A stretch of DNA of 20,879 nucleotides from Pseudomonadota bacterium (GTDB lineage Bacteria; Pseudomonadota; Alphaproteobacteria; Rhizobiales; Rhizobiaceae), in contig JAEWDP010000147.1 of the NCBI GenBank assembly GCA_023390055.1, positions 1 through 20,879 of the forward strand. The letters run 5' to 3'. The notes beneath the pieces were generated by a model. The model had not been told where the DNA came from. It did not search any database and worked only from the letters and a program-made list of their open reading frames with translations. Of the stretch, positions 1 through 7,285 are shown piece by piece. Position 1 is the stretch's first letter. Each line of letters starts with the position of its first letter. The position numbers and the translations under genes are program-made.

Positions 1-1043
1 GTGGAGAGGAAGGCGCCCGCCACGGGCCGTCAATCATGGTTGGCGGTACGGAGGAGAGCTGGAAACGGGTTGAACAGGTTCTGACGTCCATTTCGGCAAA
101 ATTCGACGGCGACCCTTGCGTTGCGTGGCTCGGCGAAAACGGCGCCGGACATTTCGTCAAGACCATTCACAACGGTATCGAATATGCCGACATGCAGATG
201 ATAGCCGAGATCTACGGCATTTTGCGTGACGGTCTTGGCATGACGGCTGAAGAAATTGGCGATGTCTTCGGTAAGTGGAACAAGGGACGTCTCAACTCCT
301 ATCTGATCGAGATTACCGAAAAGGTCCTGAAGGCAGTCGATCCGATTTCCGGCAAGCCGATGGTAGACATGATCGTTGATCGTGCCGGGCAGAAAGGGAC
401 CGGCAAATGGTCGGTCATCGAGGCGCAGAACTTGGGCATTGCTGCAACAGCCATCGAAGCGGCGGTGGCTGGGCGCATCCTGTCGTCTCAAAAACCCGAA
501 CGGGAAGCTGCGGAGAAGATCTTAGGCATTGCCCCGGTCTGCAAGGTTCCTGGCGATCGCGAAGCATTCCTCGCGGATCTCGAAAATGCACTCCTCGCCG
601 CCAAGATCGGTGCCTATGCGCAAGGTTTCGCCGTCATGAGCGCAGCATCTGTCGAATATGGCTGGAACCTGCCTATGCCGACGATTGCCCGGATCTGGCG
701 TGCCGGTTGCATTATCCGCTCGCAGTTCCTTGACGAGATCACCTCCGCCTTTTCCAAGGACCCGGATGTTGCCAACCTGATCGTCACGCCGGAATTTGCA
801 AAGACGGTCAAGGATACGGATGGCCCGTTACGGCGTGTCGTTTCCTACGCCGTTCTTTCAGGGCTTCCTGTTCCCGCACTCTCGTCTGCTCTTTCCTATT
901 TCGACGCCTATCGGCGTGGTCGCGGGACTGCCAATCTTATTCAGGCACAGCGTGACTTCTTCGGAGCGCATGGCTTTGACCGCACGGACGGCGTCGACAA
1001 ACATCATGGCCCGTGGGGCAGTGGGCTTGATGATTTCGCCTGA
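1..1043 (+). CDS. gnd: 6-phosphogluconate dehydrogenase, decarboxylating (5' end outside window)
   Basis: This enzyme oxidatively decarboxylates 6-phosphogluconate to ribulose 5-phosphate with NADP in the cytoplasmic pentose phosphate pathway. The reading frame is open from base 3 and starts with GEEGARHGPSIM, the family's conserved segment near residue 130, so about 130 residues lie upstream and the ATG at 36 is internal. 346 residues are visible, giving a normal total near 475. The catalytic block VKTIHNGIEY (Lys, Asn and Glu) is at bases 156-185. The C-terminal domain ends in the usual YFDAYRRGRGTANLIQAQRDFFGAH region, followed by a Gly/Asp tail. The gene is convergent with the LacI-type regulator 443 bases away. 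Function is certain; the true start is not visible. Confidence 0.97.
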   Translation, partial: GEEGARHGPSIMVGGTEESWKRVEQVLTSISAKFDGDPCVAWLGENGAGHFVKTIHNGIEYADMQMIAEIYGILRDGLGMTAEEIGDVFGKWNKGRLNSYLIEITEKVLKAVDPISGKPMVDMIVDRAGQKGTGKWSVIEAQNLGIAATAIEAAVAGRILSSQKPEREAAEKILGIAPVCKVPGDREAFLADLENALLAAKIGAYAQGFAVMSAASVEYGWNLPMPTIARIWRAGCIIRSQFLDEITSAFSKDPDVANLIVTPEFAKTVKDTDGPLRRVVSYAVLSGLPVPALSSALSYFDAYRRGRGTANLIQAQRDFFGAHGFDRTDGVDKHHGPWGSGLDDFA

Positions 1044-1341
1044 AGCGTATGGTCTGCCTTTGGCAACATCGCTGATGTCGTCTGCCAGCCGGGCTTGTTG
1101 ACACAAGATCCGGCCAACGCAGGAACGACATGCCTGTTTGATGGCTGACCTTTGCCGGCAACGCCCATTGTCGGTCGGATATGGTCGACGACGTTGGCCA
1201 CATCTGCCGGGCAGACGTTGATCGTTAGGATGTGCTTCAAAAAGGGTGGTGGTCTTCGCTGAAACCACTGCGCAAATGCTCGTCGGGGTCGGTATTTCGC
1301 ATCAGTCGACGCCAGTGGCAGACCGACTTGCACTGCAAGGG

Positions 1342-1359
1342 CAGGGCCGGTTGGCCCTG
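1342..1359. repeat. Inverted repeat / hairpin in gnd-lacI gap
   Basis: Perfect 7-bp arms CAGGGCC and GGCCCTG enclose the loop GGTT. There is no T-run on either side, so this is not a classical intrinsic terminator. It sits about 300 bases beyond gnd and about 130 bases beyond the stop of the regulator gene. A role in ending or protecting transcripts is only a guess. Confidence 0.4.
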
Positions 1360-1434
1360 TACCGGTCAGACGTAATCTGTGTTTCACTTCACCTCTGGCG
1401 GAGTTTGCCCGTAGTGCCGACATTTGCGTTCCCG

Positions 1435-1473
1435 CGGTTCATTCGTGCCGATGACCCGGCGCCCGATGAACCG
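1435..1473 (-). terminator. Possible stem-loop downstream of the LacI-type gene
   Basis: Arms CGGTTCAT (1435-1442) and ATGAACCG (1466-1473) form an 8-bp stem with a GC-rich 23-base interior that contains GGCGCC. It begins 13 bases past the regulator's stop on the minus strand, a plausible terminator position. No T-tract follows, so it may act with Rho or only stabilise the 3' end. Confidence 0.3.
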
Positions 1474-1486
1474 TCTTTGGAAAACG

Positions 1487-2548
1487 TCACTCCTGTGGTC
1501 CCATGGATGACCAGCTCGGCTTGCTGATGCTCTGCAAGAGCCCGGGGGCTACCCCGTCGATGCGGGCAACCACGGCCTTGGCGAGCTCGCGGCCGGATTG
1601 ACGCACATCTTCATTGACCGTGTAGATGCCAGGCCGGATCCAGTTGAGGAATTCGGCCGACTGCTTGGAAACAAGATCGACATCCTCTCCGAGCTTCATT
1701 CCGGTGGCTTCAATCCCGGCGACCAGTGCGATCGTAGAACTGCCGCTGATCGAAATGATCCCGTCGGGCGCATTGGCGGAGCGCATCAATGTCTGTGTAT
1801 AGGCACGGATGTCTCCAAGCGGCGTCTCGGACGTAATCCTTCCCATGGCAATTTCGGATGCTCCGAAGTCACCAAGTCCCCGCTCAAAGCCGATGCGGCT
1901 GTGCAGATAGAACGATAATGCAGAAGGTGGTGGTAGAAGTGCGATACGACGGCGCCCCTTTTCAACAAGTTTCCTGACAGCTTCATAGGCAAAGGCCTCG
2001 TTGTCGTAGTCATGGTATGGATGGGCAATCCCCATATCGGTACGGCCATGGGTGGCAAACGGCATATTGTGTTCCGTCAAGAGACGCACACGCGGGTCGA
2101 CCGGCGCAACGCGCGAGATGATCACGCCATCTGCAGATCCGGTGTCGAGAATGTAGCGTACCGGCACCATCGGGTCCTGCTGGTGTGAATGTGGCGTCAG
2201 GACGAGATGGTACTGCGTGCCGGCAAGAACTTCGGAAATGCCGAAAACCATCTGGCTGGTAAAGCCCATCAACTCCTCTTCGATACTGAGGACTAGGGCG
2301 ATCACATTTGTCTTGCCTGTCCTTAAGCGGACACCCGCCCTGTTGGGCAGGTAGCCGAGCTGCTTGGCGACAAGCCGAACGCGTTCCTTGGTTTCGGCTC
2401 CGATGTCAGGCGCATCCTTCAACGCACGGGACACGGTGGTGATCCCGAGGCCGGTCATGTAGGCAATTGTCTTGAGTGTCGGGCGTTCCCGTCCCGCCTG
2501 CGGCGGTCTGGGCAAACTGTCTTTGCTTTTGTCGGCCATTTCCTGCAC
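1487..2548 (-). CDS. LacI-family transcriptional repressor of the adjacent sugar locus
   Basis: 353-residue DNA-binding regulator. The N-terminal helix-turn-helix spans about residues 24-45 (LKTIAYMTGLGITTVSRALK), with the hinge at 60-80 and then a periplasmic-binding-protein-like effector domain to the end, the normal LacI/GalR layout and length. The GTG start at 2548 is chosen because AGGAA (2555-2559) lies 6 bases upstream; an ATG at 2539 is the alternative. The domain resembles the rhizobial alpha-glucoside regulator AglR group, but the effector cannot be named from sequence. The gene diverges from the binding-protein operon. A 16-bp palindrome upstream of this gene nearly matches one on that operon's promoter, so I infer that it represses both itself and the operon until a sugar ligand appears. 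Confidence 0.93.
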   Translation of the reverse strand: MQEMADKSKDSLPRPPQAGRERPTLKTIAYMTGLGITTVSRALKDAPDIGAETKERVRLVAKQLGYLPNRAGVRLRTGKTNVIALVLSIEEELMGFTSQMVFGISEVLAGTQYHLVLTPHSHQQDPMVPVRYILDTGSADGVIISRVAPVDPRVRLLTEHNMPFATHGRTDMGIAHPYHDYDNEAFAYEAVRKLVEKGRRRIALLPPPSALSFYLHSRIGFERGLGDFGASEIAMGRITSETPLGDIRAYTQTLMRSANAPDGIISISGSSTIALVAGIEATGMKLGEDVDLVSKQSAEFLNWIRPGIYTVNEDVRQSGRELAKAVVARIDGVAPGLLQSISKPSWSSMGPQE

Positions 2549-2634
2549 ACCCGATTCCTGCCCGGACTATAGATGTCTTCTCACCGGTTTGGAACGGATG
2601 CCTCCTTGTCGCGTCGGCATTATCACTGCACAAA

Positions 2635-2650
2635 ACTGAAACGATACAGT
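2635..2650. promoter_or_regulatory. Operator-like palindrome upstream of the regulator gene
   Basis: ACTGAAACGATACAGT is an imperfect 16-bp palindrome 87 bases upstream of the regulator's start. It matches the reverse complement of the site at 2920-2935 (ACTGAAACGTTGCAGT) at 14 of 16 positions. The central CG with flanking AT-rich half sites fits the usual LacI-family operator form. I infer autoregulation; binding is not shown. Confidence 0.65.
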
Positions 2651-2887
2651 TGCTTTGTCGAGTGAAATATTTCTCAAGTGCATGCCCGATTTACGTCGCG
2701 CATGAAAAAAGATCGTGATGGATCCAGATGAAGATTGCTCGGCCAACGATCAAAGGAATTCGAGGATAGTCTGATAACATACAGATAAATAAGCAGAAAA
2801 ATAGAATTCAGTTTAAAGCATGCAGTCGGCATGTTGCGACCAGATCTTGAGTTCAGGCGGCGGCAGAAACTTTTTTGGATTGGCCTG
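2651..2887. other. AT-rich intergenic region of the divergent regulator/transporter promoters
   Basis: No gene is visible. The stretch is clearly richer in A+T than its surroundings, especially around 2740-2820, and includes the short repeat CATGC-AGTCG-GCATG near 2820. It separates the two operator-like sites by about 270 bases, a distance that would allow looping between bound repressors. Confidence 0.5.
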
Positions 2888-2915
2888 TTGACGTCTCATA
2901 AATGATTGTCATAAC
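2888..2915 (+). promoter_or_regulatory. Probable sigma-70-type promoter of the sugar locus
   Basis: TTGACG (2888-2893, five of six to the -35 consensus) is followed after 16 bases by CATAAC (2910-2915, four of six to the -10 consensus). Transcription would begin near 2921-2924, inside the operator-like palindrome at 2920-2935, which is the ideal position for a repressor to block initiation. The leader would be about 28 bases long. Confidence 0.5.
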
Positions 2916-2919
2916 GTTT

Positions 2920-2935
2920 ACTGCAACGTTTCAGT
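2920..2935. promoter_or_regulatory. Operator-like palindrome over the predicted transcription start
   Basis: ACTGCAACGTTTCAGT is palindromic except for one base pair (C/T at positions 5 and 12). It lies 14 bases before the start codon of the binding-protein gene and directly after the predicted -10 box. Its close copy at 2635-2650 supports recognition by the adjacent LacI-type protein. A half-site-like AACGTTTA is also present just upstream at 2913-2920. Confidence 0.7.
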
Positions 2936-2949
2936 GAGGGAGGAGACTC

Positions 2950-4185
2950 ATGAATATTCGTGCTTTCGTGGCCGCGCTTGCGGCGACCGTTGCGCTACCA
3001 TTGGCTGGAGCGCAGGCGACAGACCTGGAGGTAACGCACTGGTGGACGTCCGGAGGTGAGGCCGCAGCCGTCGCGGAACTGGCCAAGGCGTTCAATGCAA
3101 CCGGCAATACGTGGATTGATGGTGCCATTGCCGGCGGTGGCAGTACCGCACGACCGATCATGATCAGTCGCATTACCGGTGGCGATCCGATGGCTGCGAC
3201 CCAGTTCAATCACGGGCGTCAGGCGCAGGAACTCGTCGAGGCCGGCCTGATGCGTGATCTGACGGACGTTGCGCAAAAGGGGCACTGGACTGACGTCATC
3301 AAGCCTTCCAGTCTGCTCGACAGCTGCACCTTCGATGGCAAGATCTACTGCGTGCCGGTCAACATTCATTCCTGGCAGTGGCTATGGCTCAACAATGAAG
3401 CCTTTGAAAAGGTGGGCCTCGCCGTTCCGACAAACTGGCCGGAATTTGTCGCTGCGGGACCAAAACTCAAGGAAGCCGGTATTCAGCCACTGGCACTTGG
3501 CGGTCAGGCCTGGCAGGCCAATGGCCTGTTCGATACCCTGCTGCTCGCATTGGGCGGCAAGGAACTGCATGAGGCAGTCTACGTCAACAAGGATCCAGAG
3601 GTTGCGGCCGGAGAGGAAGTTGCAGAAATCTTTGCCGCTGCAGCCGAGGCCCGTGAACTGTCGATCGGAACGAATGTCCAAGACTGGAACCAGGCCACCA
3701 ACATGGTGATTACCGGCAAGGCTGCCGGCCAGGTGATGGGTGATTGGGCGCAAGGTGAATTCCAGATCGCCGGCAAGGTTGCGGGCAAGGACTACAGCTG
3801 CCTTCCGGGGCTGGGTGTCAGCCCGTACATCACGACGGGTGGGGACGCATTCTATTTCCCGGTCCTTGAGGATGAAGAGGCCTCCAAGGCGCAGGATGCG
3901 CTGGCGGAAGTCCTGGTTTCGCCAAAGACACAGGTTGCCTTCAATCTGAAGAAGGGGTCCCTGCCAATCCGGGGTGATGTCGATCTGGCCGCCGCCAATG
4001 ACTGCATGCAGAAGGGGCTCGATATCGTGGCAAAGGGCAATGCCTTGACCAGTACCGATCAGCTTCTGTCTGCCGATACGCAAAAGCAGAAGGAGGACTT
4101 GATGACCGAGTTCTTCGCCAGCACGTCAATGACGCCGCAGGCCGCTCAGGAACGTTTCGTGGACATCATTTCCTCGGCCGATTGA
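2950..4185 (+). CDS. Sugar ABC transporter, periplasmic substrate-binding protein (CUT1)
   Basis: 411 residues. A signal peptide with a hydrophobic core at 5-20 and a probable cut after Ala23 (AQA|TDLEV) exports it to the periplasm. The mature start LEVTHWWTSGGE and later IYCVPVNIHSWQWLWLNNEAFEK are typical of family 1 solute-binding proteins in the glucose/mannose and oligosaccharide branch, where aromatic residues stack on sugar rings. AGGAG lies four bases before the ATG (GGGAGG slightly further), a strong ribosome binding site. It is first in the transporter run and is followed by an intercistronic hairpin, which would fit a higher dose of binding protein than of membrane components. The neighbouring glycosidases suggest a beta-mannoside or xyloside ligand; this is inference. 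Confidence 0.93.
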   Translation: MNIRAFVAALAATVALPLAGAQATDLEVTHWWTSGGEAAAVAELAKAFNATGNTWIDGAIAGGGSTARPIMISRITGGDPMAATQFNHGRQAQELVEAGLMRDLTDVAQKGHWTDVIKPSSLLDSCTFDGKIYCVPVNIHSWQWLWLNNEAFEKVGLAVPTNWPEFVAAGPKLKEAGIQPLALGGQAWQANGLFDTLLLALGGKELHEAVYVNKDPEVAAGEEVAEIFAAAAEARELSIGTNVQDWNQATNMVITGKAAGQVMGDWAQGEFQIAGKVAGKDYSCLPGLGVSPYITTGGDAFYFPVLEDEEASKAQDALAEVLVSPKTQVAFNLKKGSLPIRGDVDLAAANDCMQKGLDIVAKGNALTSTDQLLSADTQKQKEDLMTEFFASTSMTPQAAQERFVDIISSAD

Positions 4186-4206
4186 TCCCAGGCGGCCGCG
4201 TCGGTC

Positions 4207-4230
4207 GGCGCCTCCCACATAAGGGGTGCC
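4207..4230 (+). other. Intercistronic stem-loop after the binding-protein gene
   Basis: GGCGCCTC and GGGGTGCC can pair over about eight positions with two G-T wobbles, leaving a short loop around ACATAA. It starts 21 bases after the binding-protein stop and has no T-run. Stems at this place in binding-protein operons commonly protect the upstream mRNA or partly attenuate reading into the permease genes. Confidence 0.45.
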
Positions 4231-4341
4231 GGCCGTTCGAGCGACGCCGTTGCCTGACATTTTCATGCGTCATGGGCTGGTAGACTTTCAGTTTGCAGCC
4301 GTCCTTGGGGCACGATGTCAAGAGCGAGGAGGACAAAAGTG

Positions 4342-5244
4342 ATGACAGCCCCGGCGCCTGCCAGACGGCCAAATCAGCTCTTTCGAAACCTGAACGCAAA
4401 GATCGCGTCGTTGCCGATGATCCTGATCGCGGTCGGGATCTTTTTCGGAGGGTCCTTGTGGACGGTTGTCTATTCGTTCACCAATTCCAAGCTTCTGCCT
4501 CGCCTGTCTTTCGTGGGCTTTGATCAGTATGAACGGCTCTGGAGGTCATCACGCTGGCTCATTTCGATCGAAAACCTGGCCGTCTACGGGATCTTGTCGC
4601 TGATATTCAGCCTCGTGATCGGATTTGTTCTTGCGGCATTGATGGACCAGAAGATCCGCTTCGAAAGTGCATTCCGCACGATCTTCCTCTATCCGTTTGC
4701 CCTTTCCTTCATCGTCACCGGCCTGGTCTGGCAATGGGTCCTCAATCCTGAATTCGGAATTCAGTCGATCGTGCGCTCGATCGGCTTTGAGAGTTTTGAG
4801 TTCGATCCGCTCTATAATCCGGACATCGTGATCTACGGGATCCTGATTGCCGGCCTTTGGCAGGGTACGGGTCTTGTCATGTGCCTGATGCTCGCCGGCC
4901 TGCGCGGTATCGACGAGGATATCTGGAAGGCGGCGCGTGTCGACGGTATTCCGATGTGGAAGACCTACATCTTCATCGTCATTCCGATGATGCGCCCGGT
5001 CTTCATCACGACCCTCGTCATCATCGCCAGCGGCATCGTCAAGGTCTACGATCTTGTCGTGGCACAGACCAGCGGGGGACCCGGAAATGCGTCCGAAGTC
5101 CCGGCAAAATACGTCTACGACTACATGTTCCAGGCGCAAAATCTCGGCCAGGGATTTGCGGCATCGACGATGATGCTGCTCACCGTCGCGATCATCATCA
5201 TCCCATGGGCCTATCTCGAATTCGGAGGCAAGAAGCGTGGCTAA
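4342..5244 (+). CDS. Sugar ABC transporter permease, MalF-like (CUT1)
   Basis: 300-residue inner-membrane protein of the binding-protein-dependent transport family. It has a short cytoplasmic N-terminus, a first membrane segment (LPMILIAVGIFFGGSLWTVV) and about five more. The cytoplasmic EAA loop is seen in IWKAARVDGIPMWKTYIFIVIP, which docks on the ATPase. I choose ATG 4342 because AGGAGG (4327-4332) lies 9 bases upstream; the GTG at 4339 is equally close, and the open frame upstream to 4315 contains the ribosome binding site itself. It overlaps the next permease by eight bases. With that protein it should form the heterodimeric channel. Confidence 0.92.
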   Translation: MTAPAPARRPNQLFRNLNAKIASLPMILIAVGIFFGGSLWTVVYSFTNSKLLPRLSFVGFDQYERLWRSSRWLISIENLAVYGILSLIFSLVIGFVLAALMDQKIRFESAFRTIFLYPFALSFIVTGLVWQWVLNPEFGIQSIVRSIGFESFEFDPLYNPDIVIYGILIAGLWQGTGLVMCLMLAGLRGIDEDIWKAARVDGIPMWKTYIFIVIPMMRPVFITTLVIIASGIVKVYDLVVAQTSGGPGNASEVPAKYVYDYMFQAQNLGQGFAASTMMLLTVAIIIIPWAYLEFGGKKRG

Positions 5245-6181
5245 TCTGTCTGCCCTCAACTCGGCTGCAGCCGGTTTCGATGCGGTTTCTGACGAGGTCG
5301 CAGCGGGTCCGCGCGGTCGCCGCCCGCGACGGTTGATGTCAACACGCAATATCCTGTTGTACGGAACACTGGGTATTGCTGCGCTATACTATCTCCTGCC
5401 GCTCTACGTGATGGTCGTCACATCGTTGAAAGGCATGCCGGAAGTGCGGATGGGCAATATCTTTTCGCCGCCAATGGAAATCACTTTCGAGCCCTGGGTG
5501 AAGGCCTGGTCGACGGCCTGCACCGGTCTCAATTGCGACGGGCTTTCAAGAGGGTTCTGGAACTCGGTGCAGATCCTCGTTCCGTCCGTCGTGGTGTCCA
5601 TAGCCGTCGCCTCGGTAAGTGGCTACGCACTCTCCAACTGGCGCTTCAAGGGATCGGAGCTGTTCTTCTCCATCCTCATCATCGGTGCGTTCATTCCCTA
5701 TCAGGTCATGCTTTATCCTGTGGTGATCGCGCTTCGCGAACTTGGCGTCTACGGAACACTGACCGGCCTCGTTATCGTCCACACGATCTTCGGAATGCCG
5801 ATCCTGACACTGCTCTTTCGCAATTATTTCGCATCCCTTCCAGTCGAGCTCTTCAAGGCTGCGCGGATCGATGGAGCGGGCTTTTGGCAGATCTATTTCA
5901 AGATCATGGTTCCCATGGCTTTGCCGATCTTCGTGGTCGCCATGATCCTGCAGGTAACCGGTATCTGGAACGATTTCCTCTTCGGCGTGGTGTTCACCCG
6001 GCCTGATACCTACCCGATGACGGTCCAGCTCAACAATATCGTCAATTCCGTACAGGGCGTGAAGGAGTACAATGTCAACATGGCGGCAACGCTTCTGACA
6101 GGCGCCATTCCCCTCATCGTCTACTTCGTTTCGGGCCGTCTTTTTGTCCGTGGCATCGCCGCAGGCGCAGTGAAGGGATAA
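5237..6181 (+). CDS. Sugar ABC transporter permease, MalG-like (CUT1)
   Basis: 314 residues with about six membrane segments, the first being the stretch ILLYGTLGIAALYYLLPLYV. The family EAA loop is present near the C-terminus (ELFKAARIDGAGFWQIYFKIMVP). The start is a GTG at 5237, eight bases inside the preceding permease gene, with GGAGG at 5224-5228 giving an 8-base spacing; translation is therefore probably coupled. About 35 residues before the first membrane segment are rich in Ala, Arg and Gly, longer than the family minimum. It is the second half of the channel for the sugar imported by this locus. Confidence 0.92.
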   Translation: MANLSALNSAAAGFDAVSDEVAAGPRGRRPRRLMSTRNILLYGTLGIAALYYLLPLYVMVVTSLKGMPEVRMGNIFSPPMEITFEPWVKAWSTACTGLNCDGLSRGFWNSVQILVPSVVVSIAVASVSGYALSNWRFKGSELFFSILIIGAFIPYQVMLYPVVIALRELGVYGTLTGLVIVHTIFGMPILTLLFRNYFASLPVELFKAARIDGAGFWQIYFKIMVPMALPIFVVAMILQVTGIWNDFLFGVVFTRPDTYPMTVQLNNIVNSVQGVKEYNVNMAATLLTGAIPLIVYFVSGRLFVRGIAAGAVKG

Positions 6182-6188
6182 ATCATTG

Positions 6189-7277
6189 ATGTCAAACAGC
6201 GTTTCCATCCGCGATCTCTCCTTGTCATTCGGTGCGGTCAATGTCCTGAAGAATCTCGATCTCGATATCCAGGACGGTGAATTCCTTGTCCTGCTCGGCT
6301 CTTCCGGATGCGGAAAATCGACTTTGCTGAACTGCATTGCCGGACTTCTGGAACCAACCGACGGGCAGATCTTCATCAAGGGACGCAATGTCACCTGGGA
6401 TGAGCCGAAGGATCGTGGAATTGGCATGGTGTTCCAGTCATATGCGCTCTATCCGCAGATGACCGTCGAAAAGAACCTGTCCTTCGGATTGCGCGTTGCC
6501 AGGGTGTCGAAGGATGATATCTCGAGGCGGATTGCCCGTGCCGCGGACATCTTGCAGATAAAGCCGCTCCTGGATCGCAAACCGGCTGAACTTTCCGGTG
6601 GCCAGCGCCAGCGTGTGGCGATCGGCAGGGCGCTGGTCCGTGATGTCGATGTGTTCCTGTTCGATGAGCCGTTGTCCAATCTGGATGCAAAATTGCGTTC
6701 GGAACTGCGTGTCGAGATCAAGCGACTGCATCATTCGCTGAAGAACACGATGATCTACGTGACGCATGATCAGATCGAAGCCCTGACCCTTGCTGACCGG
6801 ATTGCCATCATGAAGAGCGGCGTTATTCAGCAGCTTGACGACCCAATGACGATCTACAATCGCCCACGAAACCTTTTCGTCGCCGGCTTCATCGGCTCAC
6901 CCTCGATGAATTTTCTTGCCGGAGAACTGGCGCAAGATGGCGGGGAACCTGTCTTCAGGACCAATGGCGTTGCGTTTTCTCTTGCGCATTACCAGACAGA
7001 CAGCGCCCTGGCATCGGGACGAAAGGTCGTGCTTGGTGTTCGTCCGGAGCATATTCGTGTCGATGAAGACCTGCCCGGCGCAGAGATCCATGAAGCGATT
7101 GTCGATATCGAGGAACCCATGGGAGCGGACAACCTCCTGTGGATCAAGCATGCCGGCCACACGCTGTCTGTTCGTATCGGTGGTGCCAAGCGCTACCCGC
7201 CGGGCAGGGCACTGCGGCTGAGCTTCGACATGTCTGTCGCATCACTGTTCGATGCCGAAACGGAAGAGCGTATCTGA
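6189..7277 (+). CDS. Sugar ABC transporter ATP-binding protein (MalK/UgpC type)
   Basis: 362-residue ATPase that powers the CUT1 importer. Visible parts are Walker A GSSGCGKST (37-45), the Q-loop in VFQSYALYPQ (81-90), signature LSGGQ (135-139), Walker B FLFDEP (156-161) and the switch His193. They are followed by the C-terminal TOBE/OB-type regulatory domain of MalK-like proteins (GVRPEHI region). ATG 6189 is taken as the start; an in-frame TTG directly before it is the alternative, and AAGGGA at 6173-6178 serves either. It lies 7 bases after the permease stop and 8 bases before the mannosidase. Proteins of this type can serve more than one importer. Confidence 0.94.
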   Translation: MSNSVSIRDLSLSFGAVNVLKNLDLDIQDGEFLVLLGSSGCGKSTLLNCIAGLLEPTDGQIFIKGRNVTWDEPKDRGIGMVFQSYALYPQMTVEKNLSFGLRVARVSKDDISRRIARAADILQIKPLLDRKPAELSGGQRQRVAIGRALVRDVDVFLFDEPLSNLDAKLRSELRVEIKRLHHSLKNTMIYVTHDQIEALTLADRIAIMKSGVIQQLDDPMTIYNRPRNLFVAGFIGSPSMNFLAGELAQDGGEPVFRTNGVAFSLAHYQTDSALASGRKVVLGVRPEHIRVDEDLPGAEIHEAIVDIEEPMGADNLLWIKHAGHTLSVRIGGAKRYPPGRALRLSFDMSVASLFDAETEERI

Positions 7278-7285
7278 GTTCGATC

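Larger units (their letters stand above)
1044..1486. other. Intergenic gap between convergent gnd and lacI-type gene; no supported gene
   Basis: 443 bases lie between two convergent stop codons. Short open frames occur on both strands, but none has a convincing ribosome binding site or a protein sequence I recognise. Visible structures are an imperfect stem-loop at 1061-1087 (TGGCAACATC facing GATGT...TGCCA), a 13-base inverted repeat CTTGCA-C-TGCAAG at 1327-1339, a perfect 7-bp hairpin at 1342-1359 and a larger 8-bp stem at 1435-1473. The stretch could be ordinary intergenic DNA or the remains of a decayed gene; the sequence alone does not decide. Confidence 0.5.

Noticed and set aside
36..1043. 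Start of gnd at the ATG at 36
   Set aside because: The same frame runs upstream to base 3 and encodes GEEGARHGPSIM, a conserved internal segment of the family, so the gene begins before the window.
858..1268. 136-codon minus-strand open frame over the end of gnd and the following gap
   Set aside because: Half of it is antisense to gnd, its sequence matches no family I know, and it lacks a clear ribosome binding site.
1246..1527. 93-codon plus-strand open frame in the gnd-regulator gap
   Set aside because: It overlaps the 3' end of the LacI-type gene, resembles no known protein and has no good ribosome binding site.
7139..7285. N-terminal 49-residue extension of the beta-mannosidase
   Set aside because: It lies wholly within the ATPase gene in another frame; the ATG at 7286 gives the usual family start.
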